Shown: positions 33,749 to 42,684, counted from the stretch's first letter. The stretch is 64,000 nucleotides of DNA from Synergistaceae bacterium (GCA_017451025.1 JAFSSM010000046.1:1-64000), one strand, 5' to 3'. Translations and numbers: made by a program. The notes: generated from the letters alone by a model not told the origin.

Positions 33749-34339
33749 TCACTGTCCCTTCACATAATACATCTGGTTGAGCATACTTCCGGCGAAGTCA
33801 TAGGAATTTATCGGACCTTCCTTCGAGAGCTTGAACACGTGGCCGAAATATCCCTGAGAGCGCGCGGAACACTGCGGAATGCCCTTCATTCCCTTTAGAG
33901 ACTTGATGAAGTCGGGCTGAATGTCCCAGTCCTTGATGTTCAGCTTGAAGCCGTCGAATGAGCAGAACTCCTTTCCGCAAAGCAGGCACTTCCACGTCAG
34001 AACCTTCTGGCTCAATGAACCGCCGCCCTTGATGACTAAAATTCTGTCCATGTTCTGCGCAATAAGTTCCATGCTCACGTTGCGCGTACCGGTCTTGACG
34101 TAACGGTGCATCTTGAAGTTGTTGGCGCAATTCTTGGGATTCTTGCCCCTGTCCGAAAGCAGAAACACTTTGCCGGGCTGTTCCTCAACCTTCAATTTCT
34201 CGAGAGGGTCTCCCTTGAACGTTAAGAATGTGTCCTTGCAGATAACGCACTGATAATTGTCGAGGTCAATCTTCACTTCTGCTCCGGCAATTCCTGCGAG
34301 CAAAAGCACTAACAACGCAACACCTAAAAGTTTTTTCAT
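33749..34339 (-). CDS. Exported protein with two CxxC motifs, unknown function
   Basis: A 196-residue protein with a signal peptide (MKKLLGVALLVLLLAGIAGA, then EVKIDL). Two paired-cysteine knuckles, CVICKDTF near residue 33 and CLLCGKEF near residue 115, suggest a zinc or redox site outside the cytoplasm; further Cys occur in NCANNF and PQCSARS. No family is recognised. TAAGGAGGC lies before the ATG. It is the first gene of a two-gene minus-strand operon that diverges from three exported-protein genes on the other side. Confidence 0.78.
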   Translation of the reverse strand: MKKLLGVALLVLLLAGIAGAEVKIDLDNYQCVICKDTFLTFKGDPLEKLKVEEQPGKVFLLSDRGKNPKNCANNFKMHRYVKTGTRNVSMELIAQNMDRILVIKGGGSLSQKVLTWKCLLCGKEFCSFDGFKLNIKDWDIQPDFIKSLKGMKGIPQCSARSQGYFGHVFKLSKEGPINSYDFAGSMLNQMYYVKGQ

Positions 34340-34422
34340 GACGCTGCCTCCTTAAATAAAATACAAACTAGGTTTATGCTATCATGGTTTCATCCTTAAT
34401 CAAGTAAGGGAGGTTTCACAAA

Positions 34423-35097
34423 ATGAGGAAAATTTTTTGCGCAGTTGTGTTGCTTGTTGTTATGAGCAGTACAGCATTTTCTGCAAGCAAGGCCGAAATG
34501 AAGAAGATGAGTGTGTTCTTGAGCAATTTCACCGAAGCAGGACTCTTCAACTTCGACATGAAGGCAGATTTTGACGACGATGAAGATGAACAGGAAGGCG
34601 AAACCCCAATACACTTGGGAATGCCCGCCAATGTTGCCGAGCTGGTGAGGTTCGGGATAGTCCACAACCTAATCAACAACTACAAGAGCAGAATCAGGAA
34701 GTGCACTGACCCTGAATGTGAGTCCGGGTCACTGACGATTGATGCCAAGTTTGTGAACGAGTCGGTCAAAAAATATTTCGGCGTTGACCTCGCGAAAAAA
34801 GACCTCAGATACATTGACCCCGAAGAGAACCCGTCCGTTGCGTTCACGTTTGACGGAAAGTTGTATCACTTCGACGCAGATAGTTTTTCTGAGCCGGGAA
34901 ACGATACGGTGTATTACGCTGACGTTCAGGGAGTGATTCAGGAGGGGCGTAACTTGTCGCTGGCAGGGGACATCTACAACTCCAAGAAGACCACCGACAG
35001 GCCCGGAATGTTTGCGGCGACAGTTAAGCCAAGCGGCAAGAGCTGGGTGATAATCGACATGACCACCGACTGGGTTACGAACGGAGGCAGGGACTGA
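34423..35097 (+). CDS. Exported protein of unknown function
   Basis: A 224-residue protein with a signal peptide (MRKIFCAVVLLVVMSSTAFS, then ASKAEM). An acidic patch DFDDDEDEQEGE lies near residues 48-60 and a Cys pair occurs in KCTDPECESG. The rest looks like an all-beta plus helix globular domain ending VIIDMTTDWVTNGGRD. No family is recognised. AAGGGAGG precedes the ATG. Its stop overlaps the next gene's start by one base, forming an operon with two SH3-like exported proteins. Confidence 0.75.
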   Translation: MRKIFCAVVLLVVMSSTAFSASKAEMKKMSVFLSNFTEAGLFNFDMKADFDDDEDEQEGETPIHLGMPANVAELVRFGIVHNLINNYKSRIRKCTDPECESGSLTIDAKFVNESVKKYFGVDLAKKDLRYIDPEENPSVAFTFDGKLYHFDADSFSEPGNDTVYYADVQGVIQEGRNLSLAGDIYNSKKTTDRPGMFAATVKPSGKSWVIIDMTTDWVTNGGRD

Positions 35098-35729
35098 TGC
35101 GGAAGGCTGTTGTGCTGATATGGCTTGCTGTGCTCTGCGGAACGTCTTGGGGAATGAACTATCCTGAAATGGGAGTATGCAGAGGCTCTAACGTAAAACT
35201 TCGCGAGTTTCCAGGCGAAAAGGGTAAAATTGCCGGAAGCGTGAACACAGGAAGGCATCTCGTGCTTTTAGGCGAAACATCAGTAGACGGGCAGCTTTGG
35301 TACAAAGTGGGTCATCCCATGAGGAAGGGCAATGTGTGGATTCCTGCCAGTTATGTCTACAAGCTGTACAGCGGAATGGACACAGAGCCTGCGTTTGTCA
35401 TGGTGAGAATGACATTCGGAATTACGCCGGATAAGACTCGTGCGTTTATGGGAAGTCCGCTTCATGCAGAGGCCAGGTATCTAGAGTATGAAGGGTGCAA
35501 GCTCTGGTATGACAGCAACAGGAATCTTGAGAAGGCTGAAATTTCTACGGAAGGGTATGCTGTCGGCAACGTTGAGGTTGGCGACGAGATATGGAAGCTG
35601 GATTCGCTTGGAATACCTGGACATCATGGGGATAGCTGGATTCTGAAGAGCGGTTCAGGCGAGGAGATAGAGTTTTTGTTCAGCGATTCACGGATAAGCG
35701 GCATAATCTGGAGCAGGCCGGAAAGCTGA
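35097..35729 (+). CDS. Exported SH3-like protein, first paralogue
   Basis: A 210-residue protein with a signal peptide (RKAVVLIWLAVLCGTSWG) and then a bacterial SH3-like (SH3b) domain: GVCRGSNVKLREFPGEKGKI, VLLGETSVDGQLWYKVGHPM, VWIPASYVY. About 110 further residues follow with no known domain. SH3b domains usually bind cell-wall peptides. It is paralogous to the next gene (CTGTNVRLREDPGTDSRIIG there). Coupled to the upstream gene by a one-base overlap. Confidence 0.8.
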   Translation: MRKAVVLIWLAVLCGTSWGMNYPEMGVCRGSNVKLREFPGEKGKIAGSVNTGRHLVLLGETSVDGQLWYKVGHPMRKGNVWIPASYVYKLYSGMDTEPAFVMVRMTFGITPDKTRAFMGSPLHAEARYLEYEGCKLWYDSNRNLEKAEISTEGYAVGNVEVGDEIWKLDSLGIPGHHGDSWILKSGSGEEIEFLFSDSRISGIIWSRPES

Positions 35730-35754
35730 AACTAAATCAAGGAGGTTTTAGGCA

Positions 35755-36501
35755 ATGAAGAAGGTTATTGTGTTGTTGTGGCTTTTGGTGATGTGCGGGA
35801 CTGCATGGTGTGCAAATTACCCGGAACTGGGCGTGTGCACCGGGACGAACGTAAGGCTCAGGGAAGACCCCGGCACTGACAGCAGGATTATCGGCAAGAT
35901 CGAGGAGAGGCGGCACGTGTTCGTCCTGCTGGGTGAGACTTGGGTTGACGGTCAGAAGTGGTACGAGATCGAGCACCCCACGCAGGAAGGTACGGCGTTC
36001 ATCTCCGGGCGGTATGTACAATATGGCTGGTATTACAACAAGCCCACAGGAGAAGACTTCGTGAAAGTTCGGCAGGTGTTCGGGATATTCCCGGAGAAGG
36101 CAGAAGCACTTTTCGGGAAGGCCAAGAGGGACAAGTTCGGCAACCTGAATTACGACAAACTGATACTGCGCTATGATGACGAGGATATGCTGCATCAGGT
36201 GCAGATAGAGAAACGCGGCTATGAGCTTGCGGGGATTCGGGTAGGAGACCCGCTGACGAAGCTATACGACCTCGATATGTCCGAAGATGCCCGGGGAATC
36301 CTTGAGGATGTCATCCACGACTTCAACGACATAACTTCAGGTGAGCACGACGACGATGAAGAAGTCATTGATGGTCCGGAAGGCTGGACGTACACCAATC
36401 CCGACACGGGAGAGAGCATATTTTTCCAGTTCGGGACTAACAGCAAGGGAGAAGCAGTAATTGACATGATGATTTGGACTAGTCCAGAGGGTCAGGGCTA
36501 A
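35755..36501 (+). CDS. Exported SH3-like protein, second paralogue
   Basis: A 248-residue exported protein with a signal peptide (KKVIVLLWLLVMCGTAWC, cleaved before ANYPEL) and an SH3b domain (TNVRLREDPGTDSRIIGKI, FVLLGETWVDGQKWYEIEH). The C-terminal part matches the preceding paralogue in layout (GYELAGIRVGDPLTKLYDLD against GYAVGNVEVGDEIWKLDSLG) but has an acidic insert near residue 200. Likely arisen by tandem duplication. Function in the envelope is unknown. GGAGG lies before the ATG. Confidence 0.8.
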   Translation: MKKVIVLLWLLVMCGTAWCANYPELGVCTGTNVRLREDPGTDSRIIGKIEERRHVFVLLGETWVDGQKWYEIEHPTQEGTAFISGRYVQYGWYYNKPTGEDFVKVRQVFGIFPEKAEALFGKAKRDKFGNLNYDKLILRYDDEDMLHQVQIEKRGYELAGIRVGDPLTKLYDLDMSEDARGILEDVIHDFNDITSGEHDDDEEVIDGPEGWTYTNPDTGESIFFQFGTNSKGEAVIDMMIWTSPEGQG

Positions 36502-36514
36502 ATCACTCAATCAC

Positions 36515-36539
36515 GGGGGGCAAATACAGCCCCTTTTTT
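36515..36539 (+). terminator. Intrinsic terminator after the SH3-like genes
   Basis: GGGGC (36517-36521) pairs with GCCCC (36529-36533), followed by TTTTTT (36534-36539). Confidence 0.82.
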
Positions 36540-36593
36540 GTTATACTATCCTCAATCCCAAATTTTTTAACGCAAGGAGAGTATTGATTCTTC

Positions 36594-38441
36594 ATGAACG
36601 TTTTTGAAGCAAGACTCGCAAGACATTATGACGAACTCAAGTGGCTCTACTACGAACTCTACGGAAGCGACAAGCAGGCTTTTGACTACTTCTGCTCCAT
36701 GCTCAGGAAATGCTGGCTTGAACGCAACGACCTCCTCCGCGAACTCGACGATGCCCGCGAGATTGTCCCGAACTGGTACGCCGGAAATGACATCATTGGA
36801 ATGATGATGTACACCGAGTGCTTCGCCAAAGACCTCAAGGGCATAAAGTCGCACCTGGATTACGTGCAGGAGTGCGGAGTGAGCTACCTTCACCTTATGC
36901 CCCTTCTCGACACGCCTAAGGGCAGAAGCGACGGCGGCTATGCTGTCTCCGACTTCAGGAAGGTACGTCCCGATCTCGGCACAATGGAGGACTTGGCCGA
37001 CCTCTCCGCAGAATGCCACTCGCGCGGAATCAGCGTGTGCCTTGACTTCGTGATGAACCACACGAGCGAAGACCACGACTGGGCCAAGCACGCACGCAGA
37101 GGCGAGAAGGAATATCAGGACAGGTATTTCTTCTTTGACAGCTGGGAGATACCGAATCAGTTCGAGCAGAATTTGCCTGAGGTTTTCCCGACGACAGCAC
37201 CGGGCAACTTCACCTTCAACGAGGAGTCCGGAAAAGTTGTCATGACCACGTTCTACCCGTATCAGTGGGACCTGAACTACAGGAATCCCGTTGTGTTCAA
37301 CGACATGACGGAAAACATGCTGTACCTGTGCAATCAGGGAATAGACATCATCAGGCTTGACGCTGTGCCATACATCTGGAAGACGCTGGGCACAAACTGC
37401 CGAAACCTGCCGCAGGTTCACACGCTTGTGCGCATTATGCGTATGGCCGCCGAGATTGTGTGTCCTGGTACATTATTGCTGGGCGAGGTAGTCATGGAAC
37501 CGTCAAAGGTAGTGCCGTATTTCGGGACTGTGGAGAAGCCGGAGTGCAACATGCTCTACAACGTTACGACGATGGCGAGCACGTGGCACACTGTGGCGAC
37601 TCAGGATACGCGACTGATGAAGCACCAGCTGGAGAGCGTGTTTGCCCTGCCGAAGGAGTACGTGTTCCTGAATTATCTTCGCTGCCACGACGATATTGGC
37701 TGGGGACTCGATTACCCGTTCCTGCGGACGTTCGGCATCGACGAGGTTGCACACAAAAAGTACCTCAACGATTATTTCAAGGGGGACTTCAGGGACTCGC
37801 CTTCACGTGGCGAGACGTACAACGACGCTCCTGAACTTGGCGACGCGAGAATGTGCGGGACTACTGCTTCGCTGTGCGGACTCGAGTCTGGCAACAAGGA
37901 AATGGCGATAAGGCTGGATATTATGCTTCACGCGTTCCTGCTGACCCAGAGCGGAATACCGGTCATCTACAGCGGCGACGAGATAGGCCAGCTCAACGAT
38001 TATACCTACCACGACAGCCCAGACCCGGACAAGGCGGCGGACAGCCGTTACGTTCACAGGGGAGTGTTCCACTGGGAGAACGCGGCCAAGCGCAACGATC
38101 TCACAACACCAGAGGGGAAAATCTTTGACGCAGTTCACGCGATGCTGAAGCTCAGGGACAGTCAGGCGGTGTTCTCGAACAGTGCGGATACGTGGCTGAT
38201 TGAGACGGGGAATGATCACGTTCTGGGGATAGGCCGGTATTACGGGGAGAAGACGCAGAAGGAGAAGATGCTTGCGTTCTTCAACTTCAGTGATGAGCCG
38301 CAGACGATCACGACGAACGAGAATCTGGACGGAATATTCAAGTACAGGGACATGATCACGGGCTACATGTTCAAGCCGGAGACAAGCGGCGAGATTAGGC
38401 TTGAGGGATTTGGCTTCCTGTGGCTACTTGCAGAGCTGTAG
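36594..38441 (+). CDS. Amylosucrase-like GH13 glucosidase
   Basis: A 615-residue GH13 enzyme. The substrate-site signature SDGGYAVSDFRKVRPDLGTM and LDFVMNHTSEDHDW match amylosucrases. The catalytic nucleophile Asp is in GIDIIRLDAVPYIWK, the acid/base Glu in TLLLGEVVMEPS, and the third Asp in LRCHDDIGWG. Amylosucrases make alpha-glucan from sucrose, but relatives hydrolyse or phosphorolyse alpha-glucosides, so the exact reaction is uncertain. It has no signal peptide and so acts in the cytoplasm. AAGGAG lies 14 bases before the ATG. It stands alone, with terminators on both sides. Confidence 0.9.
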   Translation: MNVFEARLARHYDELKWLYYELYGSDKQAFDYFCSMLRKCWLERNDLLRELDDAREIVPNWYAGNDIIGMMMYTECFAKDLKGIKSHLDYVQECGVSYLHLMPLLDTPKGRSDGGYAVSDFRKVRPDLGTMEDLADLSAECHSRGISVCLDFVMNHTSEDHDWAKHARRGEKEYQDRYFFFDSWEIPNQFEQNLPEVFPTTAPGNFTFNEESGKVVMTTFYPYQWDLNYRNPVVFNDMTENMLYLCNQGIDIIRLDAVPYIWKTLGTNCRNLPQVHTLVRIMRMAAEIVCPGTLLLGEVVMEPSKVVPYFGTVEKPECNMLYNVTTMASTWHTVATQDTRLMKHQLESVFALPKEYVFLNYLRCHDDIGWGLDYPFLRTFGIDEVAHKKYLNDYFKGDFRDSPSRGETYNDAPELGDARMCGTTASLCGLESGNKEMAIRLDIMLHAFLLTQSGIPVIYSGDEIGQLNDYTYHDSPDPDKAADSRYVHRGVFHWENAAKRNDLTTPEGKIFDAVHAMLKLRDSQAVFSNSADTWLIETGNDHVLGIGRYYGEKTQKEKMLAFFNFSDEPQTITTNENLDGIFKYRDMITGYMFKPETSGEIRLEGFGFLWLLAEL

Positions 38442-38455
38442 GGAATTGGACTTTG

Positions 38456-38484
38456 CCCCCGTCTGAGAATGGCGGGGGAAATAA
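38456..38484 (+). terminator. Probable terminator after the GH13 gene
   Basis: CCCCCG (38456-38461) pairs with CGGGGG (38473-38478); the following sequence AAATAATTTT is A/T-rich but lacks a pure T run. Confidence 0.5.
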
Positions 38485-38502
38485 TTTTCGGGAGGAATGA
38501 CC

Positions 38503-39500
38503 TTGACAAACCAGATAAAGTATAATAGCTTAGAGCAGAGCAGAGCAGAGCAGAGGCAGCCTTATGCTCAGAAGTTCCTTCTGTTGCTGTCATTATGTCA
38601 ACGTATAACGGAGAGAAGTATCTTGCTGAACAGTTAGACTCAATTCTTGCGCAGGAATGTGTACATGTTGAGCTTTTCGTGAGGGATGACGGCTCAACTG
38701 ACAGTACGAAGGATATACTCAGAGAATATGCATCAAGCCACAAGAATATTCACCTTATTTTCGGCGAAAATATAGGTTGGCGCGCAAGTTTCGTTACGGA
38801 ATTAGGTTTAGCGTCAGGATACGAGTTCTACTCCTTTAGTGATCAGGACGACTTCTGGGAGAAAGACAAATTATCTTCAGCAGTAATGCTCATCAAGCAG
38901 GCGAGACAGGTAAAAAGCAAAAATTTCCCCATACTTTACTACTCCAACAATAACATCTCAGACAGCAAACTTCGTTTCATCCGCAAAACCAAACTTGATA
39001 AACGTGTACGTTCACTAGAGAGCGTTCTTATCCGCATGTCAGTACCTGGCTGTTTCATGGTTATGAACGACAAGTTACGGGAACTTATAATCTCCAGGCC
39101 AGCAACAGATGAAATCTTTATTCGCGGACATGACACAGCGGCGATGATATTGACGTACATTTTCGGCGGTTCAGTAGTCTTCGATACAAATGCACACATG
39201 TTTTACCGACAACACGAAAACAACACCGTAGGTACTCCCAACGGCATAATTTCGCGCATCAAGAAAGAGTTCACGGATATGCTCAGATATAAGGGAATGG
39301 AAGCAGTAATCGCTAAGGCTATGCTTAGGGCTTACGGCGAAAGAATTACACCCCAGGCAAGAGATACTCTAGAGACGGTAGCCGGTTACAGAGAACACAT
39401 GTTTTCTCGATTAAGTATAGTCTTTTCTCCGAAGTTCAGGACGGGAGACTGGAGACTCACTATCTTTGGCAAATTTAAAGCCTTGTTAGGCCTGCTGTAG
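38503..39500 (+). CDS. GT2-family glycosyltransferase, phase-variable and out of frame in this copy
   Basis: The conserved frame encodes a GT2 enzyme: VAVIMSTYNGEKYLAEQLDS, FVRDDGSTDST and the SFSDQDDFWEKDK motif typical of rhamnosyl- and related transferases of polysaccharide synthesis. The first ATG in that frame (38595) lies inside the first beta strand and has no ribosome site. A good start, TTG at 38503 with GGAGG seven bases upstream, is in another frame and reads through a 5-bp repeat (38532-38555). Losing one repeat unit, or gaining two, would join this start to EVPSVAVIMST. The gene is therefore read as a contingency locus in the off state. Frame arithmetic is direct; the switching is inferred. 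Translation from 38595 at low level cannot be excluded. Confidence 0.82.
38532..38555 (+). repeat. Pentanucleotide repeat (AGAGC, 4.8 copies) at the start of a glycosyltransferase gene
   Basis: AGAGC occurs four times in tandem followed by AGAG. Because five is not a multiple of three, each unit gained or lost shifts the frame of everything downstream. The repeat lies between the only good ribosome site and start (38491-38505) and the conserved GT2 frame. Confidence 0.92.
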
Positions 39501-39504
39501 TTAC

Positions 39505-40614
39505 TCACACCGTAATATCCAGTCCCCGCCCGGCGAGCAGTACATCCCTCTCTTCCTCTGCTGCCCGCCGCGAAATTCCGATGAAGCTCACAGGAATCGC
39601 TGACCCCTCAAGTTCTCTCCTAAGCTCCCGCCTACGTTTCTCCAGTATACGGCACGTCTGCGCCTTCTCCGCACTCAGAGTCAGGTTGCAGCTCTTTCCG
39701 TCGCTCTCTACCAGCCCCGAAACTTCACCAAGCACTGACCCGGTTATCCCGAACCCCACCTGCCAGTACTTGCGATCGTCGTCATTGCCCGAACGCCCAA
39801 CGTAAACTTTCGCCGTCATGTTGTGCGGCGAGTCATTCATCAGCGGCCAGTAGGGTGCGGCTAGAAGCGCAGGGTTCACCTCAGGACGCGGGGACTTCAT
39901 CAAAATTGACTGTGCCTGAAGAAATTTAGCGATGTCATCAGTCCCGTTACGAATATCCCGCAGAATCTTCACAGGGTCATCCCAGCTTTTATTGCGTTCC
40001 CGCAATTCCTTGCGTATCCTGTTCCACATTTCTGTTGCCTCTGCTCCGTTCATCGCTGCATATTGCGACAACAACGCCGCGTTCTCCTGCGTCATCGGAA
40101 CATCTCGCGCCCAAAGCTCAATGAACGACGAAAGTTCACCCGGTTCTGCTCCAGCCCTGCGCCATGCATCCCGCACAGCAGATAGCACTTCATCCGAGAG
40201 CGGCAGACCGCGCGCAAGAAGTGCTGTTGCAATTTCCCGGTCTCTGGCCGGAATCTGCGACAAGAACGAAAATTCACCCTGAGACAGCCTAAGCACAGGC
40301 ACTCCATCATGTCCGGAAGCGTCCCATACCGCACGGAAATGCTCGCCGGGAATCAGTGAGAGAGTTGCACGTGCACGAAGCTCCTGTGATGTGCCGTTCA
40401 CGTCTACCCGCACAAGATATGTCCCGTCTTGATTCTGAGATAGCACGCTCCCTTCAACGACCATTCCGGTGCGGATTCCTGCAAGCCTTGCCGCTATCTG
40501 CGAAGGCTGCTGAATCTGCGGCTGTGTGCTTATCTGTCCCTGCCGGGCATTAGCCGTGATATTCTGCTGTGCCTGGCTGTATCCCTGATCTATGTTTACG
40601 TTAATCGAAGGCAT
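39505..40614 (-). CDS. FliK-like protein (YlqG position)
   Basis: A 369-residue protein. After a Gln-rich start it has a small beta domain (GSVLSQNQDGTYLVRVDVNG, then RARATLSLIPGEHFRAVW), a helical middle, and a C-terminal region GEVSGLVESDGKSCNLTLSA with a helix, similar in layout to the FliK/Flg_hook C-terminal domain. It directly follows rnhB and ylqF, exactly the place of ylqG, a FliK-like gene, in Bacillus. That synteny is the main support. Its start overlaps the rnhB stop by 14 bases. A role in flagellar export control is possible but unproven. Confidence 0.72.
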   Translation of the reverse strand: MPSINVNIDQGYSQAQQNITANARQGQISTQPQIQQPSQIAARLAGIRTGMVVEGSVLSQNQDGTYLVRVDVNGTSQELRARATLSLIPGEHFRAVWDASGHDGVPVLRLSQGEFSFLSQIPARDREIATALLARGLPLSDEVLSAVRDAWRRAGAEPGELSSFIELWARDVPMTQENAALLSQYAAMNGAEATEMWNRIRKELRERNKSWDDPVKILRDIRNGTDDIAKFLQAQSILMKSPRPEVNPALLAAPYWPLMNDSPHNMTAKVYVGRSGNDDDRKYWQVGFGITGSVLGEVSGLVESDGKSCNLTLSAEKAQTCRILEKRRRELRRELEGSAIPVSFIGISRRAAEEERDVLLAGRGLDITV

Positions 40615-41302
40615 CGTTGACCTCCCTCAATGCTAACAGTTTCCGGCAGAACGAAGGCCGGTGTATCGCGCTCATTCCCAGACTGCGGACTGCTTCCATG
40701 TGCGTACGGGTCGGATAGCCCTTGTTGCGGGCAAAATGATATTCGGGATATTTTGCGTCGAGGTGCCTCATGATTCTGTCGCGCGTTACTTTGGCTACAA
40801 CAGAAGCCGCAGACACCGCAGGCACAAGATTATCCGCACCTATAAGATTCCATTGCGAAAATGTCAGGTCAGGCAGACGCTCCGTTCCGTCAACTACTAT
40901 GCACACAGGAGGCTCATTGAGTCTCTGCGCAACCTGCCTGACGCTCATTGCCATTGCCCAAAGCGAAGCCTGAAGGATATTGTCCCGCTCTATGCGCTCA
41001 ATGCTTCCTGATGCTGCCCGCCACAAAACTCCAAGCTCCTGCATCTTCACAAACAGTTTCTCGCGTCCCAACGGTGTCATCTTTTTCGAATCCCTGAGCT
41101 TCATTGAAAGCAGAGCTTCCTCTTGTTCCGGAGTCAGGTACACCGCCGCCGCAATAACCGGCCCGGCAAGTGCACCGCGTCCGGCCTCGTCAGTCCCGAT
41201 AACCGGTCCGCGCTTATGCAATATGCCGACTAGTTCACGCGCTTCTTCTGCGCTGGCTCTTGGTGTGAGTATCAGGTCTTTAACCAACGCTAACTGCCTC
41301 AT
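40601..41302 (-). CDS. rnhB: Ribonuclease HII
   Basis: A 233-residue RNase HII. The catalytic acidic residues are seen in VIGTDEAGRGALAGPVIAAA (Asp-Glu), VVDGTERLP, and the Asp of AASVVAKVTRDRIM. It removes RNA-primer and misincorporated ribonucleotides from DNA. The start is placed at the ATG, three bases after a possible GTG; either overlaps the ylqF end by about 20 bases. The ylqF-rnhB-ylqG order is also found in Bacillus. Confidence 0.96.
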   Translation of the reverse strand: MRQLALVKDLILTPRASAEEARELVGILHKRGPVIGTDEAGRGALAGPVIAAAVYLTPEQEEALLSMKLRDSKKMTPLGREKLFVKMQELGVLWRAASGSIERIERDNILQASLWAMAMSVRQVAQRLNEPPVCIVVDGTERLPDLTFSQWNLIGADNLVPAVSAASVVAKVTRDRIMRHLDAKYPEYHFARNKGYPTRTHMEAVRSLGMSAIHRPSFCRKLLALREVNDAFD

Positions 41303-42119
41303 CACGAAAATCTATCGCCCTGTCCTCTCCTGGAAGTTCTAGGCAAACACGGCCAAGTCTTCCGGACGAAAATGCTTCTATGAATTTCTGCCCTGCAAGC
41401 TCCATGTTCACGCGCCCCCCAGAAATTAAGCACCCGTACTTCTTCCCGATTCGTTCAATCGTCAATGCAGGAAGTTCACCGTCAACATGTTCAACAGGAA
41501 TCAGCTCATTCATGCCCTTTGTCTCCAGAAAACTTATCAGGGACAAGCTCGCGTTCTCCCACCCGCCGACAACTTCTGCCTTTGCGCACCCAAGCCACGA
41601 CAGAATCAGATGCGCTCCTGCTTCCGCGTGAGGGTCAAGTATTCCCGGAGAATCGACAATCAGCATTCCGTCGTTCCTGTACCAGCTCACCGACTTAGTT
41701 ATGCCCGGAATGTTCCCGACTCCCGCATTAGCCTTCCCGATTAACGAGTTCAGCAATAAGGACTTGCCTACGTTGGGGATTCCGACGACAGCAAGCCTAA
41801 CTTCACGATGAGCAGGCTTGAAGCGGAGAATAGCCTTCTTGATTGCCGCTAACCCTTCGCGATTTCTGAGGTCTGCCGCGTAAGTGTGTTTGAGTGCGTC
41901 CAGCCACACCGACAATCTTTGAGAATCTGCAAGGTCTTTCCTGGAAAGAACGTGAATTACTGGCTTTAACTTTGCGAGTGCCTTAACTAGCGGCGAGGAT
42001 GTCGAGGCAGGAGCACGTGAGTCCCTCACCTCAACAATCACGTCGAGTTTTCCGGCAAGCTCGTTTAATTTCCGCGTACCCTTCGCCATGTGGCCGGGGT
42101 ACCATACTGTTCTGGGCAC
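41280..42119 (-). CDS. ylqF: Ribosome biogenesis GTPase YlqF/RbgA
   Basis: A 279-residue circularly permuted GTPase. It begins VWYPGHMAKGTRKLNELAGK, and the motifs come in permuted order: G4 LSRKDLAD, then G1 VVGIPNVGKSLLLNSL, then G3 VDSPGIL. RbgA helps late assembly of the 50S subunit. It lies ten bases after lepB and overlaps rnhB, in the usual order of this cluster. Confidence 0.96.
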   Translation of the reverse strand: MPRTVWYPGHMAKGTRKLNELAGKLDVIVEVRDSRAPASTSSPLVKALAKLKPVIHVLSRKDLADSQRLSVWLDALKHTYAADLRNREGLAAIKKAILRFKPAHREVRLAVVGIPNVGKSLLLNSLIGKANAGVGNIPGITKSVSWYRNDGMLIVDSPGILDPHAEAGAHLILSWLGCAKAEVVGGWENASLSLISFLETKGMNELIPVEHVDGELPALTIERIGKKYGCLISGGRVNMELAGQKFIEAFSSGRLGRVCLELPGEDRAIDFRDEAVSVG

Positions 42120-42128
42120 TTTCTCTCC

Positions 42129-42674
42129 CTACTTCGGAATGCCGATCCTGTTCAGCGGCCAGTACCTGCAGAACACAGGGCCTCTCATGTCGTCAATGCC
42201 CGCAAATCCCCAAAATCTGCTGTCCTGAGAATTTCCCCTGTTGTCGCCAAGCATAAAGTACTTCCCATCCGGAACGGTGAACGGCACTTCCGGAAAAATA
42301 TTATTCGGCCTCATGGTGTAGGTGTCGTGATTCTTGACGTAAGGCTCATCCGTTGGCTGACCGTTGATGTACACAATTCCGCCCTTGATGTCCACAACAT
42401 CACCAGGAATCGCAATCACCCTCTTCACGAAATCGCGGTCAGGGTCAACCGGATACTTGAACACATACAGAGAGCCTCTCGACGGCTTAAAGAACCAGTT
42501 CCAGAATTTCGCCACAAGCACCCTGTCCCCGACTTCCAGCGTCGGGATCATTGAGCCGCTCGGAATCCAAAATGCCTGGACTATGAACGTCCTGATTATC
42601 ATTGCGAGGACGAACGCCCACACTATGGTCTCTATGGTTTCACGCCACCACGGTTTTGCTGCTGCTTCTGCCAT
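42129..42674 (-). CDS. lepB: Signal peptidase I
   Basis: A 181-residue type I signal peptidase with one N-terminal membrane segment (TIVWAFVLAMIIRTFIVQAF). The catalytic Ser is in WIPSGSMIPTLEVGDRVLV and the Lys in DRDFVKRVIAIPGD, with MLGDNRGNSQDSRFWG as the conserved box E. It cleaves signal peptides at the outer face of the inner membrane. TTAGGAGGC precedes the ATG; it follows rodZ by ten bases. Confidence 0.97.
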   Translation of the reverse strand: MAEAAAKPWWRETIETIVWAFVLAMIIRTFIVQAFWIPSGSMIPTLEVGDRVLVAKFWNWFFKPSRGSLYVFKYPVDPDRDFVKRVIAIPGDVVDIKGGIVYINGQPTDEPYVKNHDTYTMRPNNIFPEVPFTVPDGKYFMLGDNRGNSQDSRFWGFAGIDDMRGPVFCRYWPLNRIGIPK

Positions 42675-42684
42675 GTTATGCCTC

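Noticed and set aside
38503-38526. TTGACA (38503-38508) followed by TATAAT (38521-38526) as a promoter before the GT2 gene
   Set aside because: The spacing is 12 bases, too short for sigma-70. TTG here is better explained as the start codon seven bases after GGAGG.
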